Below, piece after piece: positions 1 to 5,775 of a DNA stretch of 6,638 nt. Within the stretch, counting starts at the first letter, position 1. Every line of letters starts with the position of its first letter. Made by a program: the position numbers and the translations under genes. Below the pieces are notes generated by a model that ran no database searches, was not told where the DNA came from, and saw nothing but the letters and a program-made list of their open reading frames with translations. The DNA comes from Anaerolineae bacterium (lineage in GTDB: Bacteria; Chloroflexota; Anaerolineae; Aggregatilineales; Phototrophicaceae), in assembly GCA_020848855.1 (NCBI GenBank), contig JADLHH010000578.1, positions 1 to 6,638 of the forward strand, in the 5' to 3' direction.

Positions 1-34
1 ATAGCCATTTAGGTCAAAAAGGGTCATAGGTGTT

Positions 35-94
35 TTGTAGGGGCAGACCTGTGTGTCTGCCCCAGCGGGCGAACACGTGGATTCGCCCCTACAA
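35..94. repeat. Composite nested hairpin repeat, copy 1
   Basis: The outer ends are a perfect 10-bp inverted repeat, TTGTAGGGGC at 35-44 and GCCCCTACAA at 85-94. Inside are two hairpins: a 9-bp stem GGGGCAGAC (40-48) with GTCTGCCCC (55-63), loop 49-54, and a 7-bp stem GGGCGAA (67-73) with TTCGCCC (82-88). Hairpin 40-63 recurs in inverted orientation at 3002-3025 with a single loop difference, so this is a dispersed element and not chance symmetry. It looks like a REP- or MITE-type non-coding repeat. There is no T-run, so it is not a classic terminator. Confidence 0.85.
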
Positions 95-165
95 GAGCGT
101 TGTGAACCATTGGAAACCCTGTGTGAAATTTGATGCGATGACCCTGGAAAGCTGATCGCCGCGAC

Positions 166-194
166 TTGCCGTGACGACTCGCACAGGCTACGAT
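166..194 (+). promoter_or_regulatory. Candidate sigma-70-type promoter for fbp
   Basis: TTGCCG at 166-171 and TACGAT at 189-194 are separated by 17 bp. Each matches the consensus -35 and -10 hexamers at four of six positions. The start of transcription would fall near 201, giving a leader of about 39 nt before the fbp ATG. The match is moderate and no better candidate was seen between the repeat and the gene. Confidence 0.35.
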
Positions 195-206
195 CTCGAC
201 CGAGAT
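193..206. promoter_or_regulatory. Small dyad overlapping the fbp -10/start region
   Basis: ATCTCG (193-198) and CGAGAT (201-206) form a perfect 6-bp inverted repeat with a 2-bp centre. With one bulge it extends to 191-209. It overlaps the candidate -10 box and predicted transcription start, where a repressor site would be effective. It is short enough to be chance. Confidence 0.25.
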
Positions 207-239
207 TCGTAAGCGCAAGTTTTTCAGGAAAAACATCTT

Positions 240-1298
240 ATGACCTCCAGAATTGTTACGATTGAGCGGCACATTTTTGAAAAGCAGAAAGACTTTCCGC
301 AGGCGACCGGCGTCCTGACCGGGCTGCTGTACGACATGGCGCTGGCGGCGAAGATGATCGCCCGCGAGACGACCCGCGCCGGGCTGGGCGAAATCCTCGG
401 CGCGACCGACAGCACCAACGTCTACGGCGAGCGCCAGCAGAAGCTCGACGTGTTCGCCGACTCGGTGATCTTCCGCATGAACGATCACACCCAACGGCTG
501 TGTGCAATGGCGTCGGAAGAGCACGAGGACATCATCGCCATCCCGCCGCACTTCGGCACGGGCAAGTACGTCCTGCTGTACGACCCGCTCGATGGCTCGT
601 CGAATATCGACGTGAACGTCTCCATCGGCACGATCTTCGCCATCCACCGCAAGATCACCGACGGCGAGCAGGGCGCGATGGTGGATTTTCTGCAGCGGGG
701 CAGCGAACTGGTCGCCGCTGGCTACGTGATCTACGGCAGCAGCACGATGATGGTCTACAGCACCGGGCAGGGTGTGGACGGCTTCACACTTGACCCCAGC
801 ATCGGCGAATTCCTGCTCAGCCACCCGGACATTCGCATCCCGGAGCCGCCGAAGTTCTACAGCGCGAACCAGGGCTACGAGAAGCAGTGGACGGAAGGCA
901 TCCGGCGCTACACGCGCTGGCTGCAGGGGCTGGACGAGGCGAACACCGAGCCGCTCTCGCAGCGCTACATCGGCTCGCTGATCTCGGACTTTCACCGCAA
1001 TCTGCTGCAGGGCGGCGTCTCTTACTATCCGGGCGACCTGCACAAGCCGAACGGCACAATCCGGCTGCTGATGGAAGCGCAGGCGCTGGCGTTCATCGCC
1101 AGGAATGCCGGCGGCTACGGCTCGGACGGGCTGGGCGACATCCTCGACATTCAGCCGCACGAGCTGCACCAGCGCACGCCGCTGATCGTCGGCAACCGGG
1201 CGCTGGTGGAGAAAGCCGAAGCGCTGATTCGCCAGCACGATCAGGCGTGGATCGAGCGTTATCTGCCCTATCGTCGGCAAATCGTCGAGGAAGCGTAG
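240..1298 (+). CDS. fbp: Fructose-1,6-bisphosphatase, class I
   Basis: Cytoplasmic enzyme that hydrolyses fructose 1,6-bisphosphate to fructose 6-phosphate, the committed step of gluconeogenesis. The 352 residues are a normal length for the class. The metal-binding core is seen as SEEHED (92-97) and DPLDGSSN (115-122). Substrate-site counterparts, numbered against the pig enzyme from memory, are N210, Y213, R242, Y243, Y263, R275 and E279. AMP-site counterparts T23, K109, Y110 and R137 are kept, so AMP inhibition is plausible. AGGAA (226-230) lies 9 nt before the ATG and supports this start. Odd: the usual C-terminal signature GKLRLLYExxPMAF reads [14 protein letters not shown] here (272-285), losing the substrate-contacting lysine (Thr273) and the tyrosine (Met278). 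The gene appears monocistronic, with a new promoter directly after its stop. Identity is secure; only kinetics are open. Confidence 0.96.
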   Translation: MTSRIVTIERHIFEKQKDFPQATGVLTGLLYDMALAAKMIARETTRAGLGEILGATDSTNVYGERQQKLDVFADSVIFRMNDHTQRLCAMASEEHEDIIAIPPHFGTGKYVLLYDPLDGSSNIDVNVSIGTIFAIHRKITDGEQGAMVDFLQRGSELVAAGYVIYGSSTMMVYSTGQGVDGFTLDPSIGEFLLSHPDIRIPEPPKFYSANQGYEKQWTEGIRRYTRWLQGLDEANTEPLSQRYIGSLISDFHRNLLQGGVSYYPGDLHKPNGTIRLLMEAQALAFIARNAGGYGSDGLGDILDIQPHELHQRTPLIVGNRALVEKAEALIRQHDQAWIERYLPYRRQIVEEA

Positions 1299-1301
1299 CA
1301 A

Positions 1302-1329
1302 TTGACTCGCCACCCCGCCGTGCTATAAT
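1302..1329 (+). promoter_or_regulatory. Strong promoter for the LysM surface-protein gene
   Basis: TTGACT (1302-1307) and a perfect TATAAT (1324-1329) are separated by 16 bp, with an extended -10 TG dinucleotide at 1321-1322. Transcription should start near 1336, about 55 nt before the ATG at 1391. It begins 3 bp after the fbp stop codon, so the downstream genes have their own transcription start. Confidence 0.8.
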
Positions 1330-1338
1330 CCCGCGCGT

Positions 1339-1366
1339 TGGCGTGGCATCCCCACGCTGCTTTTTT
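1339..1366 (+). terminator. Intrinsic-terminator-like hairpin in the leader
   Basis: GCGTGG (1341-1346) pairs with CCACGC (1352-1357) around a 5-nt loop. Two G-U pairs extend the stem to 1339-1359, and six T follow at 1361-1366. It can end fbp transcripts, whose stop is 41-43 bp upstream. It also lies within the first 30 nt of the transcript from the promoter at 1302-1329, so it could equally act as a leader attenuator or mRNA-stabilising 5' hairpin. Confidence 0.65.
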
Positions 1367-1390
1367 GTCAGTGAGTTGAGAGTAAAACAC

Positions 1391-2935
1391 ATGCAGCGTC
1401 GTGCTCGTCTGCTGCAGCGCCTGGCGGTCATCGCCGTGCTGGTAAGCCTGCTCAGCCACATGGTGCGGGCGCAGGACGCCAGCCTCCTGCGCGACGGGGG
1501 CTTCGAAGGACAGTACACCAATCGCGGGCGCGCCGACCTGACTATCCCGGCGGACTGGAGCATCTGGATTGGCGAATCGCCCCACACCGAAGACTGGATG
1601 AATCTCCCGCCGGTCGCTTTCCCGCACAACGGTCCCAACCCCGCGCCGCACGGCGGTGCGCGCTCGCTCAATCTCAACAAAGGCTACGCGACCTTCACGG
1701 CGGCGGTTTACCAGCAGGTGAGCGTGCCCGAAGGCTCGAACGTGACGGCGAGCGCCTGGGCGTTCCTGCGCACCTGCGACATTCCCGACGGCGCGGACAA
1801 CTGCACGTCATCCGGCGATTCGAACGCTTTCACGCGCATCGGCGTCGACCCCAACGGCGGCACGAATCCCTTCGATGCCGACGTGGTCTGGTCGGCGAAT
1901 GCCGCGCCCCACGAAAGCTGGGGACAGATGACCGTCAGCGCGACGGCGACCGGCGGCACGGTGACGCTGTTCCTGTACAGCACCCAGCAGTGGCCCAGCG
2001 AGCTGAACGGCGTTTACTGGGATGACGCCGCGCTGAGCGTTGGCGGGACGGGCGGCGTGGCGGCATCCGCGCCCGGCGCGGCGACGCCGCAGCCGACGAC
2101 TGCCTCGGTCGCGCCGCCGGTCAATGCGCAGGGCGAGCGCGCCGATGGCTCGATTGTCCACATCGTCGAGGCGGGCGACACGCTCGACAGCATCGCCTTC
2201 GCCTACGGCGTCACCCGCGCCGACCTGCTGGCGCTCAACAACATTGCCGACCCGCGCATCATTCAGATCGGGCAGGAGATCATCGTCAAAGCCGCGCCGA
2301 CGCCCACGCCGACCAACACCCGTGAAGGCGCGACCGAAGAGCCGACTCCCGACCCCAACGCGACGCCTGTGCCGCCCGCCTACATCCGCGACGCCGCGCC
2401 CGCGCCGGTAATTTCGTCGGCGTCCGGCGACGTGGTCTACCCCATCGATGTGACGGACGGCAGCGCGTCGATCTGCGTGCTGCTGTTCGAGGATGGCAAC
2501 CAGAACCGGATACAGGATGTCGGCGAGGACAGCCTCGTGGGCGGTGAAATCCTGCTGACGAGCGGCGCTCCGTCGGGCGCGCATACCACCGACGATTCGT
2601 CCGATCCATTCTGCTTCGAGGGGCTGGCGGCGGGCAGCTATCTGGTGGCGGCGGCTGCGCCGGATGGCTACGGCTTGACCACGCCCGATCAGCTTCGGGT
2701 GCAGGCGGATGCCGGGGCGCAGGTCGTGGTCGCGTTCGGGGCTGCCGAGGGGGTCGAGCCGGTCGAGCCGCCCCCGACGGACAGCAGCGGAAACGTCGCC
2801 CCGGCGCAGGACGACGCCGATACCCGCGCGACCGGCAGCCCGGCTGGTGATAATATCGGGCTGGTGGTGTTCGGCGCGGCGGGGCTGGTGCTGGTGGCGG
2901 GGCTGGGCGTCTCGCTGCTGCTGCGACGGCGGTAA
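1391..2935 (+). CDS. Secreted membrane-anchored LysM/SdrD-B-like surface protein
   Basis: A 514-residue envelope protein of unknown exact role, probably a cell-wall-binding structural or adhesive protein. Order: signal peptide 1-27 (basic start, hydrophobic core, VRA-QD cleavage site); a beta-rich region 29-218 that opens with LLRDGGFEGQ and closes with YWDDAALSV, as in jelly-roll carbohydrate-binding-like domains; a Thr/Pro/Ala linker; LysM at about 255-300 (VEAGDTLDSIAFAYGV to GQEIIV), which typically binds peptidoglycan or chitin; a TPTPT linker; an SdrD/Cna-B-like domain 358-450 with an EF-hand-like loop starting at D368; an acidic linker; and one membrane helix 488-510 ending in RRRR-like charge. 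No LPxTG is seen, so anchoring is by the helix. The open frame continues upstream into fbp, but the ATG at 1391 is chosen because the signal peptide begins there and GAGAG (1378-1382) precedes it by 8 nt. C129/C138 could pair outside the cell. Confidence 0.88.
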   Translation: MQRRARLLQRLAVIAVLVSLLSHMVRAQDASLLRDGGFEGQYTNRGRADLTIPADWSIWIGESPHTEDWMNLPPVAFPHNGPNPAPHGGARSLNLNKGYATFTAAVYQQVSVPEGSNVTASAWAFLRTCDIPDGADNCTSSGDSNAFTRIGVDPNGGTNPFDADVVWSANAAPHESWGQMTVSATATGGTVTLFLYSTQQWPSELNGVYWDDAALSVGGTGGVAASAPGAATPQPTTASVAPPVNAQGERADGSIVHIVEAGDTLDSIAFAYGVTRADLLALNNIADPRIIQIGQEIIVKAAPTPTPTNTREGATEEPTPDPNATPVPPAYIRDAAPAPVISSASGDVVYPIDVTDGSASICVLLFEDGNQNRIQDVGEDSLVGGEILLTSGAPSGAHTTDDSSDPFCFEGLAAGSYLVAAAAPDGYGLTTPDQLRVQADAGAQVVVAFGAAEGVEPVEPPPTDSSGNVAPAQDDADTRATGSPAGDNIGLVVFGAAGLVLVAGLGVSLLLRRR

Positions 2936-2950
2936 ATATCCATTTGGGAA

Positions 2951-3030
2951 TTGTAGGGGCGCACCCATGGGTGCGCCCAGGTACCCTACATAGGCTGCGC
3001 GGGGGCAGACACACGGGTCTGCCCCTACAA
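2951..3030. repeat. Composite nested hairpin repeat, copy 2
   Basis: It has the same outer inverted repeat as copy 1: TTGTAGGGGC (2951-2960) and GCCCCTACAA (3021-3030). The left hairpin is a perfect 22-bp palindrome at 2957-2978 centred on CCATGG. The right hairpin, GGGGCAGAC (3002-3010) with GTCTGCCCC (3017-3025), is the copy 1 hairpin inverted. The 23-bp spacer holds CCCTACA (2984-2990), possibly a decayed internal end. The element fills most of the gap between the two surface-protein genes and could shape the mRNA between them. No T-run follows either hairpin. Confidence 0.87.
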
Positions 3031-3074
3031 GAACGCGAATGTTGTTGTTCGGACAATATTTACGGATGCACACC

Positions 3075-3782
3075 ATGATGAAGCGAACACTCCTCCTGAC
3101 GATTGTCCTGCTCGTCGTGTGCGTTGTGCCGGCGCTGCAAGCAGCCGCGCAGGACAGCGGCGGTCAGGTCTGGGTGCAGGCGTTCGAAGACCGCAACGGC
3201 GACGGCGTCCATGACCCCGGCGAGCCGTTCCTGACCAGCGGCGTGTCGGTCGACCTGCTCAACGCCGACGGCGTGGTGATGGCGAGCGGCACGCTCGACA
3301 ACGCGCCTTTCGCCAGCCGAGGATACGTCGGCTTCCTGTACCTCTCGCCGGGGAACTACACCGCCGTGATCAGCAGCCCGGATATGACGCCGACGACGGC
3401 GGCGCGTGTCGATGTGACGATTGTGCAGGGGGCAGCCCCGGTTACCGTGCTGTACGGCGCGCAGCGCGCGGCGCTGGTCGAAATGCCGTCATCCGGCGGC
3501 GGCGTGCTGACGCTGCCCGACAGCGATCTGGCGCGGGTGGCAGTCTCTGGCATCGCGGCGATCATCGTGGTCGGCGGCATGACGATCCTCGGCGTGCTGG
3601 TCTATCTGGTGGTGCTGCGGCGGCGCGCGCCGGTTCCCGTTCGCCGGACGACCACCGGCAGTATGCGCCCGGTGCGGGTCGACCAGACCGGCGAGACGCG
3701 CGCTACTGGCGAAGCCCGTCAATCCCGCGAAATGCGCCGAACGGGCGAAAAACGTCCGCCCGGCGAGATCGACCGCCCGTAG
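3075..3782 (+). CDS. Single-pass surface protein with SdrD-B-like domain and repeat tail
   Basis: A 235-residue exported, membrane-anchored protein of unknown function. A signal peptide spans 1-25 (MMKRTLLL start, AAA-Q cleavage region). One SdrD/Cna-B-like beta domain occupies 31-128 and opens with FEDRNGDGVHDPGE, where D39, N41, D43, D47 and E50 match an EF-hand-type calcium loop. A membrane helix lies at about 156-181, then RRR, then a charged cytoplasmic tail carrying five hexapeptide repeats (205-234). The beta domain resembles that of the upstream LysM protein, so the two probably share a job in the envelope; they are 139 bp apart and may share its promoter. ATGs at 3039, 3066, 3075 and 3078 are in frame. 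3075 or 3078 gives a normal signal peptide; 3039 would add a 12-residue extension and begins only 9 nt after the repeat. No clear ribosome site decides between 3075 and 3078. Confidence 0.82.
   Translation: MMKRTLLLTIVLLVVCVVPALQAAAQDSGGQVWVQAFEDRNGDGVHDPGEPFLTSGVSVDLLNADGVVMASGTLDNAPFASRGYVGFLYLSPGNYTAVISSPDMTPTTAARVDVTIVQGAAPVTVLYGAQRAALVEMPSSGGGVLTLPDSDLARVAVSGIAAIIVVGGMTILGVLVYLVVLRRRAPVPVRRTTTGSMRPVRVDQTGETRATGEARQSREMRRTGEKRPPGEIDRP
3687..3776 (+). repeat. Five 18-bp tandem repeats encoding a hexapeptide
   Basis: Five consecutive in-frame 18-bp units encode residues 205-234 of the protein starting at 3075, with consensus [TSP]-[GR]-E-x-[RD]-x. Units include TGETRA, TGEARQ and TGEKRP. 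Glu is third in every unit and a basic residue is fifth in the first four. At the DNA level GCGA recurs at the same place in each unit. The repeat follows the membrane helix, so it lies in the cytoplasm. Confidence 0.7.
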
Positions 3783-3861
3783 ACGACCGTCACGTTAAAC
3801 CATGACGAATGTAACTACCCGCGCGCTCTGGATTGCGCTCACCATAGTAGAAAGAGAGCGT

Positions 3862-3866
3862 GGAGG
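3862..3866 (+). promoter_or_regulatory. Ribosome binding site that sets the start at 3874
   Basis: GGAGG lies 7 nt before the ATG at 3874, a near-ideal Shine-Dalgarno sequence and spacing. The in-frame upstream ATG at 3802 has no comparable site, and the 24 residues it would add look unrelated to the rest. Confidence 0.85.
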
Positions 3867-3873
3867 TGCAGCA

Positions 3874-4164
3874 ATGCGTGTCAAGATCAACCGCAACGTG
3901 TGCTCGGCGCCGCTGTCATTCTGCGAGCGGTGCCTGGGGCGGTTTCTGGAGTATCCGCTGGGATACGAGCGCCGCTGTTTCGAGGAACTGGAAGACGACG
4001 GCAAGGAAGAATTGACGCTGGAAGTACATTCGGGCGAACACCACGTGACGCTGGTGCTGAATGAAGAGGAGCGCAAGCTGCTCGCGGGCGAGGGATGGGC
4101 GTATTTCGTCGATTTCCCGGTTCCCATGTATCGAGATGATATCCCACAGTACGAGCGCAAGTGA
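3874..4164 (+). CDS. Small four-cysteine protein, family not recognised
   Basis: A 96-residue acidic protein with no signal peptide or membrane helix, so probably cytoplasmic. I do not recognise the family. Four cysteines in the first third are spaced C10-x6-C17-x2-C20-x14-C35, including a CERC motif, and could bind zinc or an iron-sulfur cluster. The start MRVKINRNVC loosely recalls the entry to a ferredoxin-type cluster loop, but there is no CxxCxxCxxxCP. The second part (44-96) is charged, with alternating hydrophobic residues suggesting beta strands, and ends in an aromatic- and proline-rich tail. The GGAGG site fixes the start. It lies 91 bp after the previous gene, with no clear promoter seen, and converges with the iron-sulfur membrane gene on the other strand. 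The coding call rests on the ribosome site, the motif and a fitting terminator. Confidence 0.78.
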   Translation: MRVKINRNVCSAPLSFCERCLGRFLEYPLGYERRCFEELEDDGKEELTLEVHSGEHHVTLVLNEEERKLLAGEGWAYFVDFPVPMYRDDIPQYERK

Positions 4165-4198
4165 TCGCCGGAATTTCTTTACAATTTAATAGTGGTTA

Positions 4199-4241
4199 CG
4201 TGGGCGTCACGGCAGTAAGTTGGCTGTGACGCCCGCGTTTT
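4199..4241 (+). terminator. Rho-independent terminator after the four-cysteine gene
   Basis: A 15-bp stem pairs 4199-4213 with 4223-4237 around a 9-nt loop, followed by TTTT (4238-4241). Two of its pairs are G-U in the plus-strand transcript and would be A-C mismatches in the other, so the structure is built for plus-strand transcripts. It also sits right after the stop of the converging minus-strand gene and may serve it with 13 of 15 pairs, but no T-run follows on that side. Confidence 0.75.
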
Positions 4242-5769
4242 AGCCGAACTGCAGCGTGCCGCGCATCTCCATCGGCAGGTTGAACAGCCACATCCCCGCC
4301 GCCAGCATCAGCAGGAACAGCAGCGCCCAGGGCAGCAAGCCCGCCGTGCTGTCGCGCTTGTACAGCCGCTGGGCGATGCGCTGCGCCACGAACAGGCTGG
4401 CGACGAAGCCGCCCAGCAGCGCGATCATCTGGAACAAGCCGATCAACTGAACGTCCTCGATGCCGCCGAGCGTCCAGTTCGGCTCGCCCGGCAGCGAAAT
4501 GCCGTGCCGCAGCAGAAATTCCTGAAACGCCGGGACGATGGTCAGCACGCCGATCAGAAAGTGAAAGCCGTAGTGCGCCGTCCAGAAGCCGATGCCGAGC
4601 GGGATGAACGCCGGGGCGAACGGCGTCAGCGCGGCGCGCAGCGAATCGCGCCTGACGGTGCGCGTCAGCCAGCGGGCGAATGTCGCCGCCGCCAGCGCCG
4701 CGCCGATGGGCAGCACAATCATGCCCACGCCGAGGATGATGAACAGCACCACGCCCTCAATCGCCTGGTCGCTCCAGCCGAGCGCGGGCAGACCGAGCGC
4801 GTCCGCCAGCGAGCGCATCAGGTCGTACACCGGCGACACCATGCCGAAGGCGTTGACCAGCCCCATGAAGCTGAAGCAGATCAGCAGAATCGCCAAATCC
4901 CAGCGGCGCGGGAAGGCGTCCGGGCGGACGAGTTCCGCGCCGGGCGCGCGCACCATCAAGCCGACGTTGTCGTGCGGGCAGGCGCGGGCGCAGTCGAGAC
5001 AGAACATGCAGTCCATGTTGCTCTTGATCGACGGGACGAACAGTTCCGTGCCGCAGCCGAGCGTGCCCTTCGGTCCGTTGGTGTGGGTCACGTCCGGTGC
5101 GCCGTTGATACCGATCTGGTCGATGACGATGGTCGGCGCTTCGCGGTAGCTGCCGTTGACGCATTCCTTGCCGACACAATGCAGGCAGGTGTCGTAGTCG
5201 CGCGCGCCGATTTGCAGCGGCGAGGCGGTCGCGTAGACGTAGTTGAACATCCCCAGCGGGCAGACGTACTTGCAGAACGGCGATCCGGCGAACAGCGCCT
5301 CCAGTGCGAACGACGCGGCGAAATACACGATAATCGTCCACGCCGTCAGCCAGGGACTCGCCCACAGGTCGAGCCATTCATACAGGAAGAAGAAGGCGAA
5401 CAGCGTGGCGAGCGCGACCCATTTGTTGCGCAGCGCGCGCGGGAAGCGCCGTCCGCGTCCGCTCAGCCGCTTTGCCAGCATGCGCGGGATGGTGAACGGG
5501 CAGCCCATGCAGAACAGGTTGCCCGCCAGCAGCAGCGCGACGATCACCAGCCCGCGATAATGCACGTAGGGCGTAATCGTCGCCAGGTTGCGCGGCGCGC
5601 TCTGCGGTCCGGTGAAGCCGTCGTAGATCAGCAGCAGGGCAACTGCCAGAAACGGGATTTGCAGGACGAGCCGCCCGTAGCGCCAGAGCAGCACGCGGCG
5701 CAGCAGCGGGATGCGCAGCACGTCGAAGCGGGGGCGCGGGCGGTATAGGTGAGGAGATTGAGCAGCCAT
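4240..5769 (-). CDS. NosR/NapH/CcoG-type membrane iron-sulfur protein
   Basis: A 509-residue integral membrane protein likely to pass electrons across or along the membrane. About ten helices are visible (near 33-50, 69-87, 115-132, 141-160, 289-311, 335-363, 381-398, 400-418, 440-465, 478-497). Cysteine motifs, in order: CMGCP (87-91), CKYVCP (166-171), CLHCVGKEC (195-203), a lone C239, and a full 4Fe-4S set CMFCLDCARACP (254-265). CxxxCP after a helix plus ferredoxin clusters is typical of NosR, NapH and CcoG. The first soluble cluster is atypical: C195-x2-C198-x4-C203 lacks the usual fourth cysteine, perhaps replaced by C239. A second membrane half (about 289-500) with H399 and H403 in or between helices goes beyond the basic NapH form. 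It starts 6 bp after the preceding gene, with GAAAG over that gene's stop, suggesting translational coupling. The exact subfamily and partner are not determined. Confidence 0.88.
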   Translation of the reverse strand: MAAQSPHLYRPRPRFDVLRIPLLRRVLLWRYGRLVLQIPFLAVALLLIYDGFTGPQSAPRNLATITPYVHYRGLVIVALLLAGNLFCMGCPFTIPRMLAKRLSGRGRRFPRALRNKWVALATLFAFFFLYEWLDLWASPWLTAWTIIVYFAASFALEALFAGSPFCKYVCPLGMFNYVYATASPLQIGARDYDTCLHCVGKECVNGSYREAPTIVIDQIGINGAPDVTHTNGPKGTLGCGTELFVPSIKSNMDCMFCLDCARACPHDNVGLMVRAPGAELVRPDAFPRRWDLAILLICFSFMGLVNAFGMVSPVYDLMRSLADALGLPALGWSDQAIEGVVLFIILGVGMIVLPIGAALAAATFARWLTRTVRRDSLRAALTPFAPAFIPLGIGFWTAHYGFHFLIGVLTIVPAFQEFLLRHGISLPGEPNWTLGGIEDVQLIGLFQMIALLGGFVASLFVAQRIAQRLYKRDSTAGLLPWALLFLLMLAAGMWLFNLPMEMRGTLQFG

Positions 5770-5775
5770 CAGCTT

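Noticed and set aside
35..94. Repeat hairpins as a CRISPR array or tRNA-like structure
   Set aside because: There is no regular repeat-spacer series and no cloverleaf. The inverted ends and nested stems fit a REP/MITE-type element.
24..1313. Long minus-strand open frame (429 codons) opposite fbp
   Set aside because: It is antisense to a clearly identified enzyme, with Arg/Ala/Val-rich low-information translation, no domain motif, and a span across the repeat. It is a GC-content shadow.
887..1390. Upstream in-frame extension of the LysM protein into fbp
   Set aside because: The 168 extra codons lie mostly inside fbp in another frame, and the promoter, ribosome site and signal peptide all point to the ATG at 1391.
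2951..3030. Repeat copy 2 as an intrinsic terminator of the LysM gene
   Set aside because: The hairpins are strong but neither is followed by a T-run, so classic intrinsic termination is not supported.
1808..3076. Long minus-strand open frame (422 codons) opposite the LysM gene
   Set aside because: Its translation is extremely arginine-rich, runs through the hairpin repeat, and has no recognisable domain. The plus strand has signal peptide, LysM and membrane anchor in order.
3741..3758. TGEKRP in the tail resembling a C2H2 zinc-finger linker
   Set aside because: No cysteine or histidine pairs surround it. It is just one unit of the hexapeptide repeat.
3802..3873. Upstream ATG start for the four-cysteine protein
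   Set aside because: No ribosome site precedes it, while GGAGG stands 7 nt before the ATG at 3874.
4504..5748. Plus-strand open frame (414 codons) opposite the iron-sulfur protein gene
   Set aside because: Gln/Arg/Ala-rich translation with no motif. The opposite strand shows precise cysteine motifs and hydrophobic helices.
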